From Acidimicrobiales bacterium (GTDB lineage Bacteria; Actinomycetota; Acidimicrobiia; Acidimicrobiales; Acidimicrobilacustridaceae), in the NCBI GenBank assembly GCA_030830565.1, contig JAURMR010000035.1:154882-218881 (forward strand): DNA of 64,000 bases, given 5' to 3'. The translations under genes were made by a program, and so were the position numbers. The notes under the pieces were generated by a model that saw nothing but the letters and a program-made list of their open reading frames with translations, made no database searches and was not told the origin of the DNA. Shown here piece by piece: positions 45,986 to 55,285 of the stretch (positions are counted from its first letter, which is position 1; the number at the start of each line of letters is the position of its first letter).

Positions 45986-48367
45986 TCAGCTGTAACCACC
46001 GGAGAGATCGACGACGAGATGGGTTTGGTTCTGCGTGCGTACACAGATCTGGCCTGCGCTCGGACCGCTCGTTCCAACGGGCACGACCACGTGTGCAGCT
46101 TTGGTTTGTCCTGTCACGAGATTCAACACTGAAGTTTCCGAACCAGGAGCCGGCGGCGACGAACACGGAAAGACCGACACCCAGCCAGGTGCACGCGCAT
46201 CAGTTGCGGTCACATTCACTTCCACCGCTGTCGATCCGTTTGCAGCTTTCCCAGCACCAGTGACTTGTACAGGCACCGTTTGTCCCGCATCAATGAGACC
46301 GATTGAAGTCCGCGAATCGAAGACCCGGAGTGGCACTGCAATGTTGAGCCGTTGCCCCGATGAACCGACATAACCAAAGACATCGACAATGACGTTGGCT
46401 CGAAACTGCGAAAACACACAGATCGATCCCGTTTGGGAGAGCGGGACAATTGCTCCGTTCCCCGTCGGCCAACTCGGCCCGTAGTTCACGTTCGAAACCA
46501 CCGGCATCGGACCGTCGCATTGCCACGCCGTCAGATAGCCAGTTCCACTAGCGCCATCGGCAGTCAGGCTGACGAGCGCTGCAGTTGCTCCCGCAGGCAC
46601 CCCTGCGAGACCCGTGATCGGCACCTGCACCCAATTACCCGCTGACACGGGAGTGCTTTGACGTGTATCGACGACACGAGTCGGTGTCACCGGAGTAACA
46701 GCGTCGGTTTCGGCAGAGTCGTACCGACCTTGCAGGTCAACGATGAGATGGGTTGAGGCCTGCGAAAAGAAACAGACTTTTCGGCTTGCATTCACGCGAA
46801 CGGTCACCAAATTCGTTGAGACGACTCCCGGTGTGTAATTCAACGTTGAAGCAACAGGTGGTTCACCGCAGGCATAGGCAGTGAGGTAGCCAGGCTTCTC
46901 TGCGCCGTCGACAGTGACATTCATCGTCACTGCCGTCGTGGTTGGCGTGGACAATGAGGTCAGATCGAGAGCAAACACCTCGCCCGACTCAAGCGCTCGA
47001 ACTGATGTCGCCCCAACTGCATATCGAGTGTCGAGAACGCGGAGTGGTGGAGCGGCCACATACCCACTCGACAGAGCCGTTCCGACCGGACCCGGTTCAT
47101 GTGAAAACGCGAGTCCGCCTGGAGTTTCATAGATTCGATCAACTACAAGCCGACGCTGGTTACCGGGGTAACTCGGAGCAAGATCTTCCGCCCAGTAGTG
47201 ATTCGCTACGTACACACCACCATTTGCACCGCGGAAGGCCGACGAACCACCGATCCCCTTCATGCCGGCTCGCGCATTCATGACCTGGCCCGAACCGACA
47301 CGGGTGCAGATCGGTGTCCAGCTGAACTGCAGCGGTCCACATTTCGCCATTGCCATTGAATAACCGTCGGAGTTCCACAAGCCACCCGAGTAGAAGAGGG
47401 TCGGGACGCCGTCTGAAAGCCGCGCCATTGACGGGTTCTCCGCAACACCGTGTTCCCATTCGGCCCCGGCACTCATCAGATACACGGGCACACTTCCCGC
47501 CGCCCATCCCGCGTTCTGCGCACTCGTCAACGAAATCTCTCGGGCCCAGATCGACGACCAGTAACTGCCGGCAAGACCTTGGTCCTGCCACAGCAACCAG
47601 TTCTTTCCCGTCACTGTGTCGGTGAAAACATACGGATCAATAACTCCGAGTGGTGTCTCCGAACAGAACATTTGTTGTGGGTTTGTGTAGGGCCCATCAG
47701 GACTCTGACTTGTTGCGAAGTCGATGCAGTGAGTGCCGAATTCATTCACGCGAAGTGCATAGAACATCACCCATGCGCTTGTTCCATTCCCTGACAACTT
47801 CGCAACGGTTGGCCCCCACAACTGGTCAGGGAACCTCGGATCACCCGAAGTCCATGAGTTTCCAACGGGTGAGGGATCCGGAAGCGCGTCGTGAAACTGA
47901 CCATTGGCATTTTGAATCGTGTGTGAGGTGCGCGCTGTCCACGTCACAAGATCGGTCGACCACATCACCGGCACGTACACGCCACCAGTCGTCGTGGAGA
48001 ACGCGTAGTACTTCTGCGTAACCGAATCCCAAACGACATCTGGATCGGGGAAGTTCTGGGCGTACACCGCTCCAGGAGTGAAATATGGCGCGCCGACGAA
48101 CGAAGGTCGGAGCTCCTGTTCCTGCGCTGCCGCATGAGGAACCTCTGCCAACCGGACAGTTGTGCCGAAGGCGAATGCGAACACCACAACAAGACTTGCG
48201 ACGCGAGCAGCAAGCGGAATGCGGCTGCGCTGTATGCGCGGCCCGGAGCACAAGGGGGATGCCGTCATATGAGGAGCCACAGAAGGATGTGGTGACCGAA
48301 ACGGTACTGCCCACCTCGCCAAAGAAATCATCGGGTTTGCTCTCGCCATGTTGCACTCGAGGCACAA
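45986..48367 (-). CDS. secreted GH43/GH117-like five-bladed-propeller glycoside hydrolase with three C-terminal modules
   Basis: FPDPDVVWDSVTQKYYAFSTT; LGVIDPYVF; EWEHGVAENPSMARL; modules LRVLDTR...LIVDLQGRY, TRVVDTR...VIVDVFGYV, LRVFDSR...LVVDLSGGYS; true start uncertain. Confidence 0.82.
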   Translation of the reverse strand: MCLECNMARANPMISLARWAVPFRSPHPSVAPHMTASPLCSGPRIQRSRIPLAARVASLVVVFAFAFGTTVRLAEVPHAAAQEQELRPSFVGAPYFTPGAVYAQNFPDPDVVWDSVTQKYYAFSTTTGGVYVPVMWSTDLVTWTARTSHTIQNANGQFHDALPDPSPVGNSWTSGDPRFPDQLWGPTVAKLSGNGTSAWVMFYALRVNEFGTHCIDFATSQSPDGPYTNPQQMFCSETPLGVIDPYVFTDTVTGKNWLLWQDQGLAGSYWSSIWAREISLTSAQNAGWAAGSVPVYLMSAGAEWEHGVAENPSMARLSDGVPTLFYSGGLWNSDGYSMAMAKCGPLQFSWTPICTRVGSGQVMNARAGMKGIGGSSAFRGANGGVYVANHYWAEDLAPSYPGNQRRLVVDRIYETPGGLAFSHEPGPVGTALSSGYVAAPPLRVLDTRYAVGATSVRALESGEVFALDLTSLSTPTTTAVTMNVTVDGAEKPGYLTAYACGEPPVASTLNYTPGVVSTNLVTVRVNASRKVCFFSQASTHLIVDLQGRYDSAETDAVTPVTPTRVVDTRQSTPVSAGNWVQVPITGLAGVPAGATAALVSLTADGASGTGYLTAWQCDGPMPVVSNVNYGPSWPTGNGAIVPLSQTGSICVFSQFRANVIVDVFGYVGSSGQRLNIAVPLRVFDSRTSIGLIDAGQTVPVQVTGAGKAANGSTAVEVNVTATDARAPGWVSVFPCSSPPAPGSETSVLNLVTGQTKAAHVVVPVGTSGPSAGQICVRTQNQTHLVVDLSGGYS

Positions 48368-48387
48368 GCCATCAAAGGAGGCACTAG

Positions 48388-49770
48388 GTGAATTCCGGAT
48401 TTGGTTTCGTCAGACCCACCCCGCTGGCCGTACCCTCGACTCCGATGACCAGCGAGCACGAGTTCATATCTGAGGAGGAATTCCGCGGCGAAGCCGAGGA
48501 AGCCCTTCTTGATGGCGATCGGTCGCTCGATGCCGAAGAGATCAATGCTGTTCGGGCGGTGCTACGCAATCGCGACTTCCGCACAATGTGGCTCAGCAGC
48601 CTTGGCTCCACGATCGGGACTTGGATGCAGAACGTCATCCTCGCGGCGTTTGTCTACACCGTTACTCGAAGCGCGTGGCTCGTCAGTCTTGTGGGCTTCT
48701 GCAACCTGGTGCCCCAACTCCTCTTTGCCACCTTCGGCGGGATTATCGCTGACACGTTCAGTCGCAAGAAGCTGATTTTCTGGCTGTCGCTTGAACAAAT
48801 GATCGGCTCGCTCGCCATCGCGTGGATTGTTCGCACGACTGACTTCTCGCGTCCTGCACTTCTCATCGCTGTCTTCGCAGTTGGCACCGGTGCAGCACTC
48901 CAAGGTCCGGTGTTCCTCGCCGTAACGCCATCACTTGTTCCACGCGAACACCTTGCCGGAGCCATCTCGTTGAACTCCGTGAGCATGAACGTGTCACGCG
49001 TTGTTGGCCCCGCCATCGGAGCGGTGCTGTACGTGTGGATTGGCGCGTCGTGGGTGTTCGTTCTGAATGCAGCGACCTACGTGATCATCATGGTTGGCGT
49101 GACTTATGTGAAAGTGCCGACCTTCGAACGCAAAGTTGGCGAAAGCAAACTTGATCGACTCGTCGGTGGTTTCCGATATGTCCGCCAGGACCCAGTCGTC
49201 TTCCGAGCCGTACTAACGGTCTTCATGTTCTCGTTGTTCTGCATGCCATTTGTGGTTCTCTACCCCGCTATCGCTTCTGTTGACTGGAGCGTGTCAACAA
49301 AATCCACGCTGTACGGGTTGCTCTATGCCACCTTCGGATTGGGCGCAGTCATCGGGGCACTGTCGGTCGGCACCGTTCTTGCTGGGCACAAAATCGAACA
49401 TGTCCTTCGAGTGTCATGTGCCCTGTTCGGCATCTCGCTTGCGGCATACATCACCATTCGTGGCCCAGCGCTCGCATTTCCGATTGGCTTCCTTCTTGGC
49501 TTCTTCTATTTCGTTCTCGTCACTTCGCTTTCAACGATCTTTCAGTCACGACTCGACCATTCGATTCGCGGTCGAGTCAGTGCGGTGTGGATGATGTGTT
49601 TCGGTGGCACCGTTCCGGTGGCTGGACTCATCGCTGGCTGGATCGTGAGCCACACAAGCGTAAATACAGTCGTGTACTTCGGCGCTGCTTTCGCTCTCTT
49701 CCTCGCGTGGTTTGCCGATCTTCGACCGCCAGAAGAACGAACATCGCTGCGCGAAACCCTCAGCCGCTAG
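48388..49770 (+). CDS. MFS transporter
   Basis: LRNRDFRTMWLSSLGSTIGTWMQNVILAAFVYTVTRSAWLVSLVGFCNLVPQLLFATFGGIIADTFSRKKL; about 12 TM helices. Confidence 0.92.
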   Translation: MNSGFGFVRPTPLAVPSTPMTSEHEFISEEEFRGEAEEALLDGDRSLDAEEINAVRAVLRNRDFRTMWLSSLGSTIGTWMQNVILAAFVYTVTRSAWLVSLVGFCNLVPQLLFATFGGIIADTFSRKKLIFWLSLEQMIGSLAIAWIVRTTDFSRPALLIAVFAVGTGAALQGPVFLAVTPSLVPREHLAGAISLNSVSMNVSRVVGPAIGAVLYVWIGASWVFVLNAATYVIIMVGVTYVKVPTFERKVGESKLDRLVGGFRYVRQDPVVFRAVLTVFMFSLFCMPFVVLYPAIASVDWSVSTKSTLYGLLYATFGLGAVIGALSVGTVLAGHKIEHVLRVSCALFGISLAAYITIRGPALAFPIGFLLGFFYFVLVTSLSTIFQSRLDHSIRGRVSAVWMMCFGGTVPVAGLIAGWIVSHTSVNTVVYFGAAFALFLAWFADLRPPEERTSLRETLSR

Positions 49771-49804
49771 AAACCTCGCTCTTTGTAACTCGCAGGTTGG
49801 GCGA

Positions 49805-51121
49805 TCACTCAGCAAGAAGCGCCGAAGCAAGACGTTCAAGACCCGCGACGCGACTGCCCTTCACTAAGACCGAATCGTCATCGCCTAACTGCCCGAGAGC
49901 CGCGACTGCTTCATCAATCGTGGACACGGCGTGAACCGCAGCGCCCCCATACTCATCAGTGCGAAATGCGATCAGCCGAATTCCGAGTTCTTGCGCAACC
50001 GATGCCACGTGGGCATGAGCTGCAGCGCTTTCCGCACCGAGTTCAGCCATTGGTCCGAGTACCGCGTGATGGCGAGCGGTTGGCAACTGCGCAACCGAAC
50101 GAAGTGCGGCTTCCATTGATGCAGGTCCTGCGTTGTATGCGTCGTTCAGAACCCGGGCACCTGTGCGTGAGAGATGCAGTTCCATCCTCCAAGGCGAAAG
50201 CGAGGCCTGCTCTAGCCCGTCGACAACGTCGGACATTGGAACATCCCACAGCAACGACAACGCAGCTGCGGCAAGCGCGTTCCCGACCTGATGCACGCCG
50301 CGCACGCCAAGACGGATTGGGACATTCCCCCACTCCGACTGCAGATCGAACCGAATGCGCAGGTCGTCCTCAATCACAATGTTGGTGGCTCGGACATCTC
50401 CGCCAGCCATCCCAAAAGTTATTGCGCGAGCTGATGTCCGCTTCGCCATATCGGCGACCCGAGGATTGTCGGCATTGAGAAGCGCAAACCCTGATGCGGG
50501 CAGTGCCTCAACAAGCTCGCCCTTCGCTCGCGCAATGTCGTCAAGCCCGCCCATGAATTCCGAATGAGCCAGTTCTATTGCGGTAACGACTGCGACCGTT
50601 GGTTGCGCGATCGCGCAGAGATCAGCGATGTGGCCATCGCCTCGCGCACCCATCTCGACGATTGTCACTTCCGTATCCCCTGATGCATTCACCAGCGTGA
50701 GTGGCACACCGAGTTCGTTATTGAAACTTTTTTCGTTTGCCGTCGTGACGAAGCGACGCGCCAAAACTCCAGCAGCAAGGTCCTTACTGGATGTCTTACC
50801 AACCGACCCAGTGATTCCAGCAACGCGATCTGGCAGACGACGGCGGGCCGCACGTCCAAGCGCTGCGAAGGCAGCCTCAACATCTGCGACTTCAATAGTG
50901 GTCAGCCCTTCGACCGAACCGCGAGCACTGAGCGTCGCTGCCGCCCCGCCGTGAACTGCGGCATCAATGAAGTCGTGACCATCCCGTTCACCGCGAACAG
51001 GAACGAAGAGTTGTCCAGGCTGGATCAAACGTGAATCAAAGGTGGCGCCGGTGACCCTGACATCAGGTCCCGTAAGAGTTCCGCCCACAATGGCGGCGAT
51101 GTCTGCGGCCTGAAATTCCAC
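49805..51121 (-). CDS. murF: UDP-N-acetylmuramoyl-tripeptide--D-alanyl-D-alanine ligase
   Basis: VTGATFDSRLIQPGQLFVPVRGERDGHDFIDAAVHGGAAATL; GITGSVGKTSSKDLAAGVL; RVLNDAYNAGPASMEAAL. Confidence 0.93.
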   Translation of the reverse strand: MEFQAADIAAIVGGTLTGPDVRVTGATFDSRLIQPGQLFVPVRGERDGHDFIDAAVHGGAAATLSARGSVEGLTTIEVADVEAAFAALGRAARRRLPDRVAGITGSVGKTSSKDLAAGVLARRFVTTANEKSFNNELGVPLTLVNASGDTEVTIVEMGARGDGHIADLCAIAQPTVAVVTAIELAHSEFMGGLDDIARAKGELVEALPASGFALLNADNPRVADMAKRTSARAITFGMAGGDVRATNIVIEDDLRIRFDLQSEWGNVPIRLGVRGVHQVGNALAAAALSLLWDVPMSDVVDGLEQASLSPWRMELHLSRTGARVLNDAYNAGPASMEAALRSVAQLPTARHHAVLGPMAELGAESAAAHAHVASVAQELGIRLIAFRTDEYGGAAVHAVSTIDEAVAALGQLGDDDSVLVKGSRVAGLERLASALLAE

Positions 51122-51178
51122 GATGTCACCCTACGGGACGTCAATCGGGTGGACGGTCGCCGCACTACGGTTCGTGCC

Positions 51179-52234
51179 ATGTCCAGCCCGGATCGCACTC
51201 GTCTCGTCGTCTTGTTCGGCGGCCAATCTGCTGAACACGACGTTTCTCGGGTGACTGCTCGACACGTCCTAGCCGCCGCCGACCCAAACCGCTATGACCT
51301 TGTTGCTATCGGCATCACTCGCGACGGCGAATGGGTGGAGTGCTCAAGCGACGTCTCCTCATTTGGCGACGCCCTGGAGATCGCCGGCGACAAAGTGGAC
51401 CCGTTCTCGGCGCTTACCGCCGGCTCGGTCGTCTTCCCACTGCTTCACGGACCCATGGGCGAAGACGGAACGCTCCAGGGCCTGCTTGAACTTGCCGGCG
51501 TTCCCTTTGTTGGCTCAGCAGTCCTCGGCTCGTCAGTATCGATGGACAAGATCATCGCCAAGCGTCTTGCAGACGCTGAAGGAATCGCGCAAACCAAATG
51601 GCGCGGCATGCACGCCGCCGAACTTACAGGTCCTGCGAGCGAGGCCGTACTTGATGGTCTCGCCGACGAACTTGGGTTCCCGATGTTCGTGAAGCCTGCA
51701 AACATGGGTTCCTCAATCGGCGTTTCAAGGGTGAACGAACGCGGGCAATTGCGCGCAGCAATCGACGATGCGCTTCGATACGACGAATGGCTCGTTCTTG
51801 AAGAGGGCGTTGTGGCTCGCGAGATCGAAGTAGCCGTTTTAGGCCACACGGTCTCACCGCGAGCTTCGGTGCCGGGCGAAATCGTCCCCGGCGCAGATTT
51901 CTACGACTACGAAGACAAATACACCGACGGCGTGGCGCAACTTCATATACCCGCACCACTTTCAGAAGCCGAAGCCGCTCAAGTGCGCGAACTCGCATGC
52001 CGAGTCTTTCGGGCGTACCGCGCCGAGGGCTTGTCTCGCGTTGATTTCTTCTTTGAGAACCCGGGTCGTGGTTGGTTGCTCAATGAAATCAACACGATTC
52101 CGGGTTTCACTCCGATTTCGATGTACCCGCAGATGTGGCAAGCAAGCGGCCTCCCTTACCGAACCCTCATCGACGAACTCGTTGGCCTGGCAATTGAGCG
52201 CCATGCCACCGTTTCTCGCTACCGCAACGCCTGA
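51179..52234 (+). CDS. ddl: D-alanine--D-alanine ligase
   Basis: VVLFGGQSAEHDVSRVTARHVL; FPLLHGPMGEDGTLQGLLELAGVPFVGSAVLGSSVSMDK; FVKPANMGSSIGVSRV; LLNEINTIPGFTPISMYP. Confidence 0.95.
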   Translation: MSSPDRTRLVVLFGGQSAEHDVSRVTARHVLAAADPNRYDLVAIGITRDGEWVECSSDVSSFGDALEIAGDKVDPFSALTAGSVVFPLLHGPMGEDGTLQGLLELAGVPFVGSAVLGSSVSMDKIIAKRLADAEGIAQTKWRGMHAAELTGPASEAVLDGLADELGFPMFVKPANMGSSIGVSRVNERGQLRAAIDDALRYDEWLVLEEGVVAREIEVAVLGHTVSPRASVPGEIVPGADFYDYEDKYTDGVAQLHIPAPLSEAEAAQVRELACRVFRAYRAEGLSRVDFFFENPGRGWLLNEINTIPGFTPISMYPQMWQASGLPYRTLIDELVGLAIERHATVSRYRNA

Positions 52235-52887
52235 GATCTGGCGAAGTCCGGCGCAACCATCGCCGCATAGAGAAACGACAAGAGTTCGCGTCGGCGCACA
52301 ACCGTGCTTCGCAACGTTGGTGCAATGCCAACAGCACGCAACACTTCAACTTCCGTTGCCGTGCCAAGCACCGTCGAGTAGGCCGACACCAGCAACAAGC
52401 CTGGATCGCATCGACGAATGCGACCAGCGTCCATCTCGCGTTCGAAATACGCAGTAGCTCTCGAAACGAATGGTTCGAGATCAGCAGTGACGCGAAGGGA
52501 CGCGTCGCCACCAATTCGACTGATTTCGCGAATGAAGCCCAGGAGTTCAGGCCGACGCATTGCAACGCGAAAGATCCGCCGCACAATCGACTCGACTCGG
52601 CTCCAACCCGAACCATCTTCAGAGAGTGCTCCGTCGAATTCAATGATGAGCTCGAGAGCCGCCCGATCGATGACGGCATCAAGAAGGGCTCGCTTTGAGG
52701 ACCAGTGATAGAGGATCGCCTGTTTCGTAATTCCAAGATCGGCCGCCAAATCATCAAGCGAGACCGAATCGAACCCCTTCGTGCCGAACGATTCGAGGGC
52801 CACAGCCAGAATTCGATCCTCGGTGGCCCGTGTGCGAGCAGCTCGGGATCCCTTGGGAGGACTGGTCATAGCAAGGGCCATGACCAA
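52219..52887 (-). CDS. TetR-family regulator divergent to the acyl-reductase operon
   Basis: RILAVALESFGTKGFDSVSLDDLAADLGITKQAILYHWSSKRALLDAVID; several possible starts; last 16 bp overlap the convergent ddl 3' end. Confidence 0.9.
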   Translation of the reverse strand: MVMALAMTSPPKGSRAARTRATEDRILAVALESFGTKGFDSVSLDDLAADLGITKQAILYHWSSKRALLDAVIDRAALELIIEFDGALSEDGSGWSRVESIVRRIFRVAMRRPELLGFIREISRIGGDASLRVTADLEPFVSRATAYFEREMDAGRIRRCDPGLLLVSAYSTVLGTATEVEVLRAVGIAPTLRSTVVRRRELLSFLYAAMVAPDFARSQALR

Positions 52888-52903
52888 AGTGTAGACGGTT
52901 CAC

Positions 52904-52917
52904 TTACCAAGTGGTAA
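52904..52917. promoter_or_regulatory. probable TetR operator, perfect inverted repeat
   Basis: TTACCAAGTGGTAA in the 34-bp divergent gap between the TetR gene and 52922. Confidence 0.65.
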
Positions 52918-52921
52918 ACAT

Positions 52922-55285
52922 TTGCCCGTGATTCGTGACGCACTGGCCGGCAAACGGCTGTTCATCACCGGCACCACCGGTTTCCTTGGCACCAACCTCC
53001 TTGAGCGACTCCTCCGCTCGGTGCCCGATTGCGACATCGTGCTGCTGGTACGTCCCGGCCGACGCTCCACCGTTGAACAGCGCGTGTCGCGAGAAATCCT
53101 GAAGAACGACGCGTTTGATCGCTTGCGCGCCGAACTCGGCAAAGACGGATTCGCGGAAATGACTGCCCGCCGCATCACGTCAGTAGCCGGAGACGTTGGT
53201 CGCGACGGTCTTGGTCTCGACGAAGCGGGCAGAGCCGTTCTCGCCTCCTGCGACATCATCATCCACTCGGCAGCAACGGTGAGCTTCGATTCGCCGCTGG
53301 ACTCCGCAGTTGAAGTCAACCTTCTTGGCCCAACGCGCATTGCGGCGGTGTGTAACGAACTCGGGATAACCCCACATCTCGTTGCCGTTTCCACCTGCTA
53401 CGTCGCTGGCAACCACCGCGGCGCTGCTCCCGAACAACTTGTCGATGAAAGTCATTTCTTCATCGACGTCGACTGGCGCGCTGAAGTTGAAGGCGCACGC
53501 CGTGCACGTCGCGATGCTGAAGCCGAAAGCCGTACACCCGAGAAGCTTGCCGAATTCCGTTCGCAAGCGAATCGTGAACTTGGTGCCGCTGGCACTCCCC
53601 TCCTTGCTGAGAAGACCGAACAACTTCGTGACCGTTGGGTCTCCGATCGCATGGTGGAAACTGGGCGGGCTCGTGCCGCATCACTTGGTTGGCCCGACGC
53701 GTACGCCTACACAAAGGCTCTCGGTGAACGAGCGCTTGTCGAAACTCACGGCGATGTTCCCGTCAGCATCGTGCGACCATCAATCATCGAGTCGGCACTC
53801 GCTGAACCCGTTCCAGGTTGGATCCGCGGCTTCCGCATGGCAGAGCCGATCATCATCAGTTACGCACGCGGACTTCTTAAAGAATTCCCCGGTGTTCCCG
53901 AAGGCGTCGTCGACGTCATTCCCGTTGACCTTGTTTCTGCGGCGATCATCGCCGTGGCCGCGAAAGGACCGGAACCCGAACCCGAGGTTGTGCAGGTCGC
54001 ATCGGGCTCACAGAACCCGCTGCACTACCGCCGTTTGGTGAATCTCGTAAGCGCATGGTTCCAACAGCGCCCGCTGTATGACACCAAAGGCCAACCCATC
54101 ATCGTCCCGACTTGGTCCTTCCCCGGCCGCGGTCGCGTCAAAGGCCAACTTGAACGAGCAACGAAAACGCTGGGCCGCGCCGAAAGCATCCTTGGTGCAC
54201 TCCCCTTGCGCGGCAAGCAAGCCGAATGGGGTGCAGCGGTTGAAGAAAAGCGCGAAGAAGCCGAGCGCGCGCTCGGCTATGTCGAGATTTATGGCGCGTA
54301 TGCCGAATGCGAAGCCATTTACGGACTCGATCGCTTGCTTGCACTTTGGGACAACCAGACACCCGAAGATCAGCGCGACTTTTGCTTCGACCCACGGGTT
54401 ATTGAATGGGACGAGTTCGTTAACGAAATCCATTTGCCATCGGTTGTAAAGGCAGCACGAGTTCGGACAACGCCGGGCGGCAAGATCGGCCCGACCCGAG
54501 CCGATCGCTTGCGTGGCCAGATTCTCGCCCCCGAACGCCAACTCGCTGCGTTCGATCTTGAGAACACGCTCATCGCCTCAAACGTGGTCGCCAGTTACGC
54601 GTTCCTCGCAACTCGACGCATGCCCGCCGACCAACGGCTTCGCTTCATCGGCAAGATGATCGCCGAGGGGCCCAAGCTGCTTTCGCTTGACCGCAAAGAC
54701 CGCACCGACTTCCTTCGGTTCTTTTACCGCCGATACGACGGTGCGCCGTTGCAGCAGATCGAAGAGGACTCGGCCGAGATGTTTAGCCGACTGATTCTTT
54801 CGAAGTCGTTCCCCGAAGCGATTCGTCGAGTGAGGGAACACAAAGCTGCTGGACATCGCACCGTTCTCATCACCGGAGCGCTCAGCTTTGTTGTGAAGCC
54901 GCTCACTCCTCTTTTCGACGACATCATCGCCGCCGAAATGAGTGTGACAAACGGTCGCTACGACGGAGAACTTCGAAATGTTCCGCCCACAGGTGAAACG
55001 CGAGCACAGGTGTTACGTGACTACGCCACCTCTCACGGTTTGAGCCTGAGTGAAACGGTCGCCTATGCCGACAGCACTTCCGATCTTCCGATGCTCGAGG
55101 CTGTTGGATTCCCCGTAGCGGTGAACCCTGAAACTCGTCTCGCCACTCTTGCCCGCAAGCGCGGCTGGTTGGTGGAGAACTTCTCGAAGGCTCCAGGTTC
55201 CCCGCGTCGACTCATCCCAATTGGACCGCGGCGCACCGCAAACGGCGGCCTCGCCAATCCGCTTGTTCCTGGAGGCACGGCATGA
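52922..55285 (+). CDS. fatty acyl-CoA reductase (SDR, NAD_binding_4) fused to HAD-IB hydrolase
   Basis: LFITGTTGFLGTNLLERLLRSVPDCDIVLLVRPGRR; HSAATVSFDSPLDSAVEVNLLG; YAYTKALGERAL; C-terminal HAD: AAFDLENTLIASNVVASYAFL...VLITGALSFVVKPL...AYADSTSDLPMLEAVGFPVAVNP. Confidence 0.93.
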   Translation: MPVIRDALAGKRLFITGTTGFLGTNLLERLLRSVPDCDIVLLVRPGRRSTVEQRVSREILKNDAFDRLRAELGKDGFAEMTARRITSVAGDVGRDGLGLDEAGRAVLASCDIIIHSAATVSFDSPLDSAVEVNLLGPTRIAAVCNELGITPHLVAVSTCYVAGNHRGAAPEQLVDESHFFIDVDWRAEVEGARRARRDAEAESRTPEKLAEFRSQANRELGAAGTPLLAEKTEQLRDRWVSDRMVETGRARAASLGWPDAYAYTKALGERALVETHGDVPVSIVRPSIIESALAEPVPGWIRGFRMAEPIIISYARGLLKEFPGVPEGVVDVIPVDLVSAAIIAVAAKGPEPEPEVVQVASGSQNPLHYRRLVNLVSAWFQQRPLYDTKGQPIIVPTWSFPGRGRVKGQLERATKTLGRAESILGALPLRGKQAEWGAAVEEKREEAERALGYVEIYGAYAECEAIYGLDRLLALWDNQTPEDQRDFCFDPRVIEWDEFVNEIHLPSVVKAARVRTTPGGKIGPTRADRLRGQILAPERQLAAFDLENTLIASNVVASYAFLATRRMPADQRLRFIGKMIAEGPKLLSLDRKDRTDFLRFFYRRYDGAPLQQIEEDSAEMFSRLILSKSFPEAIRRVREHKAAGHRTVLITGALSFVVKPLTPLFDDIIAAEMSVTNGRYDGELRNVPPTGETRAQVLRDYATSHGLSLSETVAYADSTSDLPMLEAVGFPVAVNPETRLATLARKRGWLVENFSKAPGSPRRLIPIGPRRTANGGLANPLVPGGTA

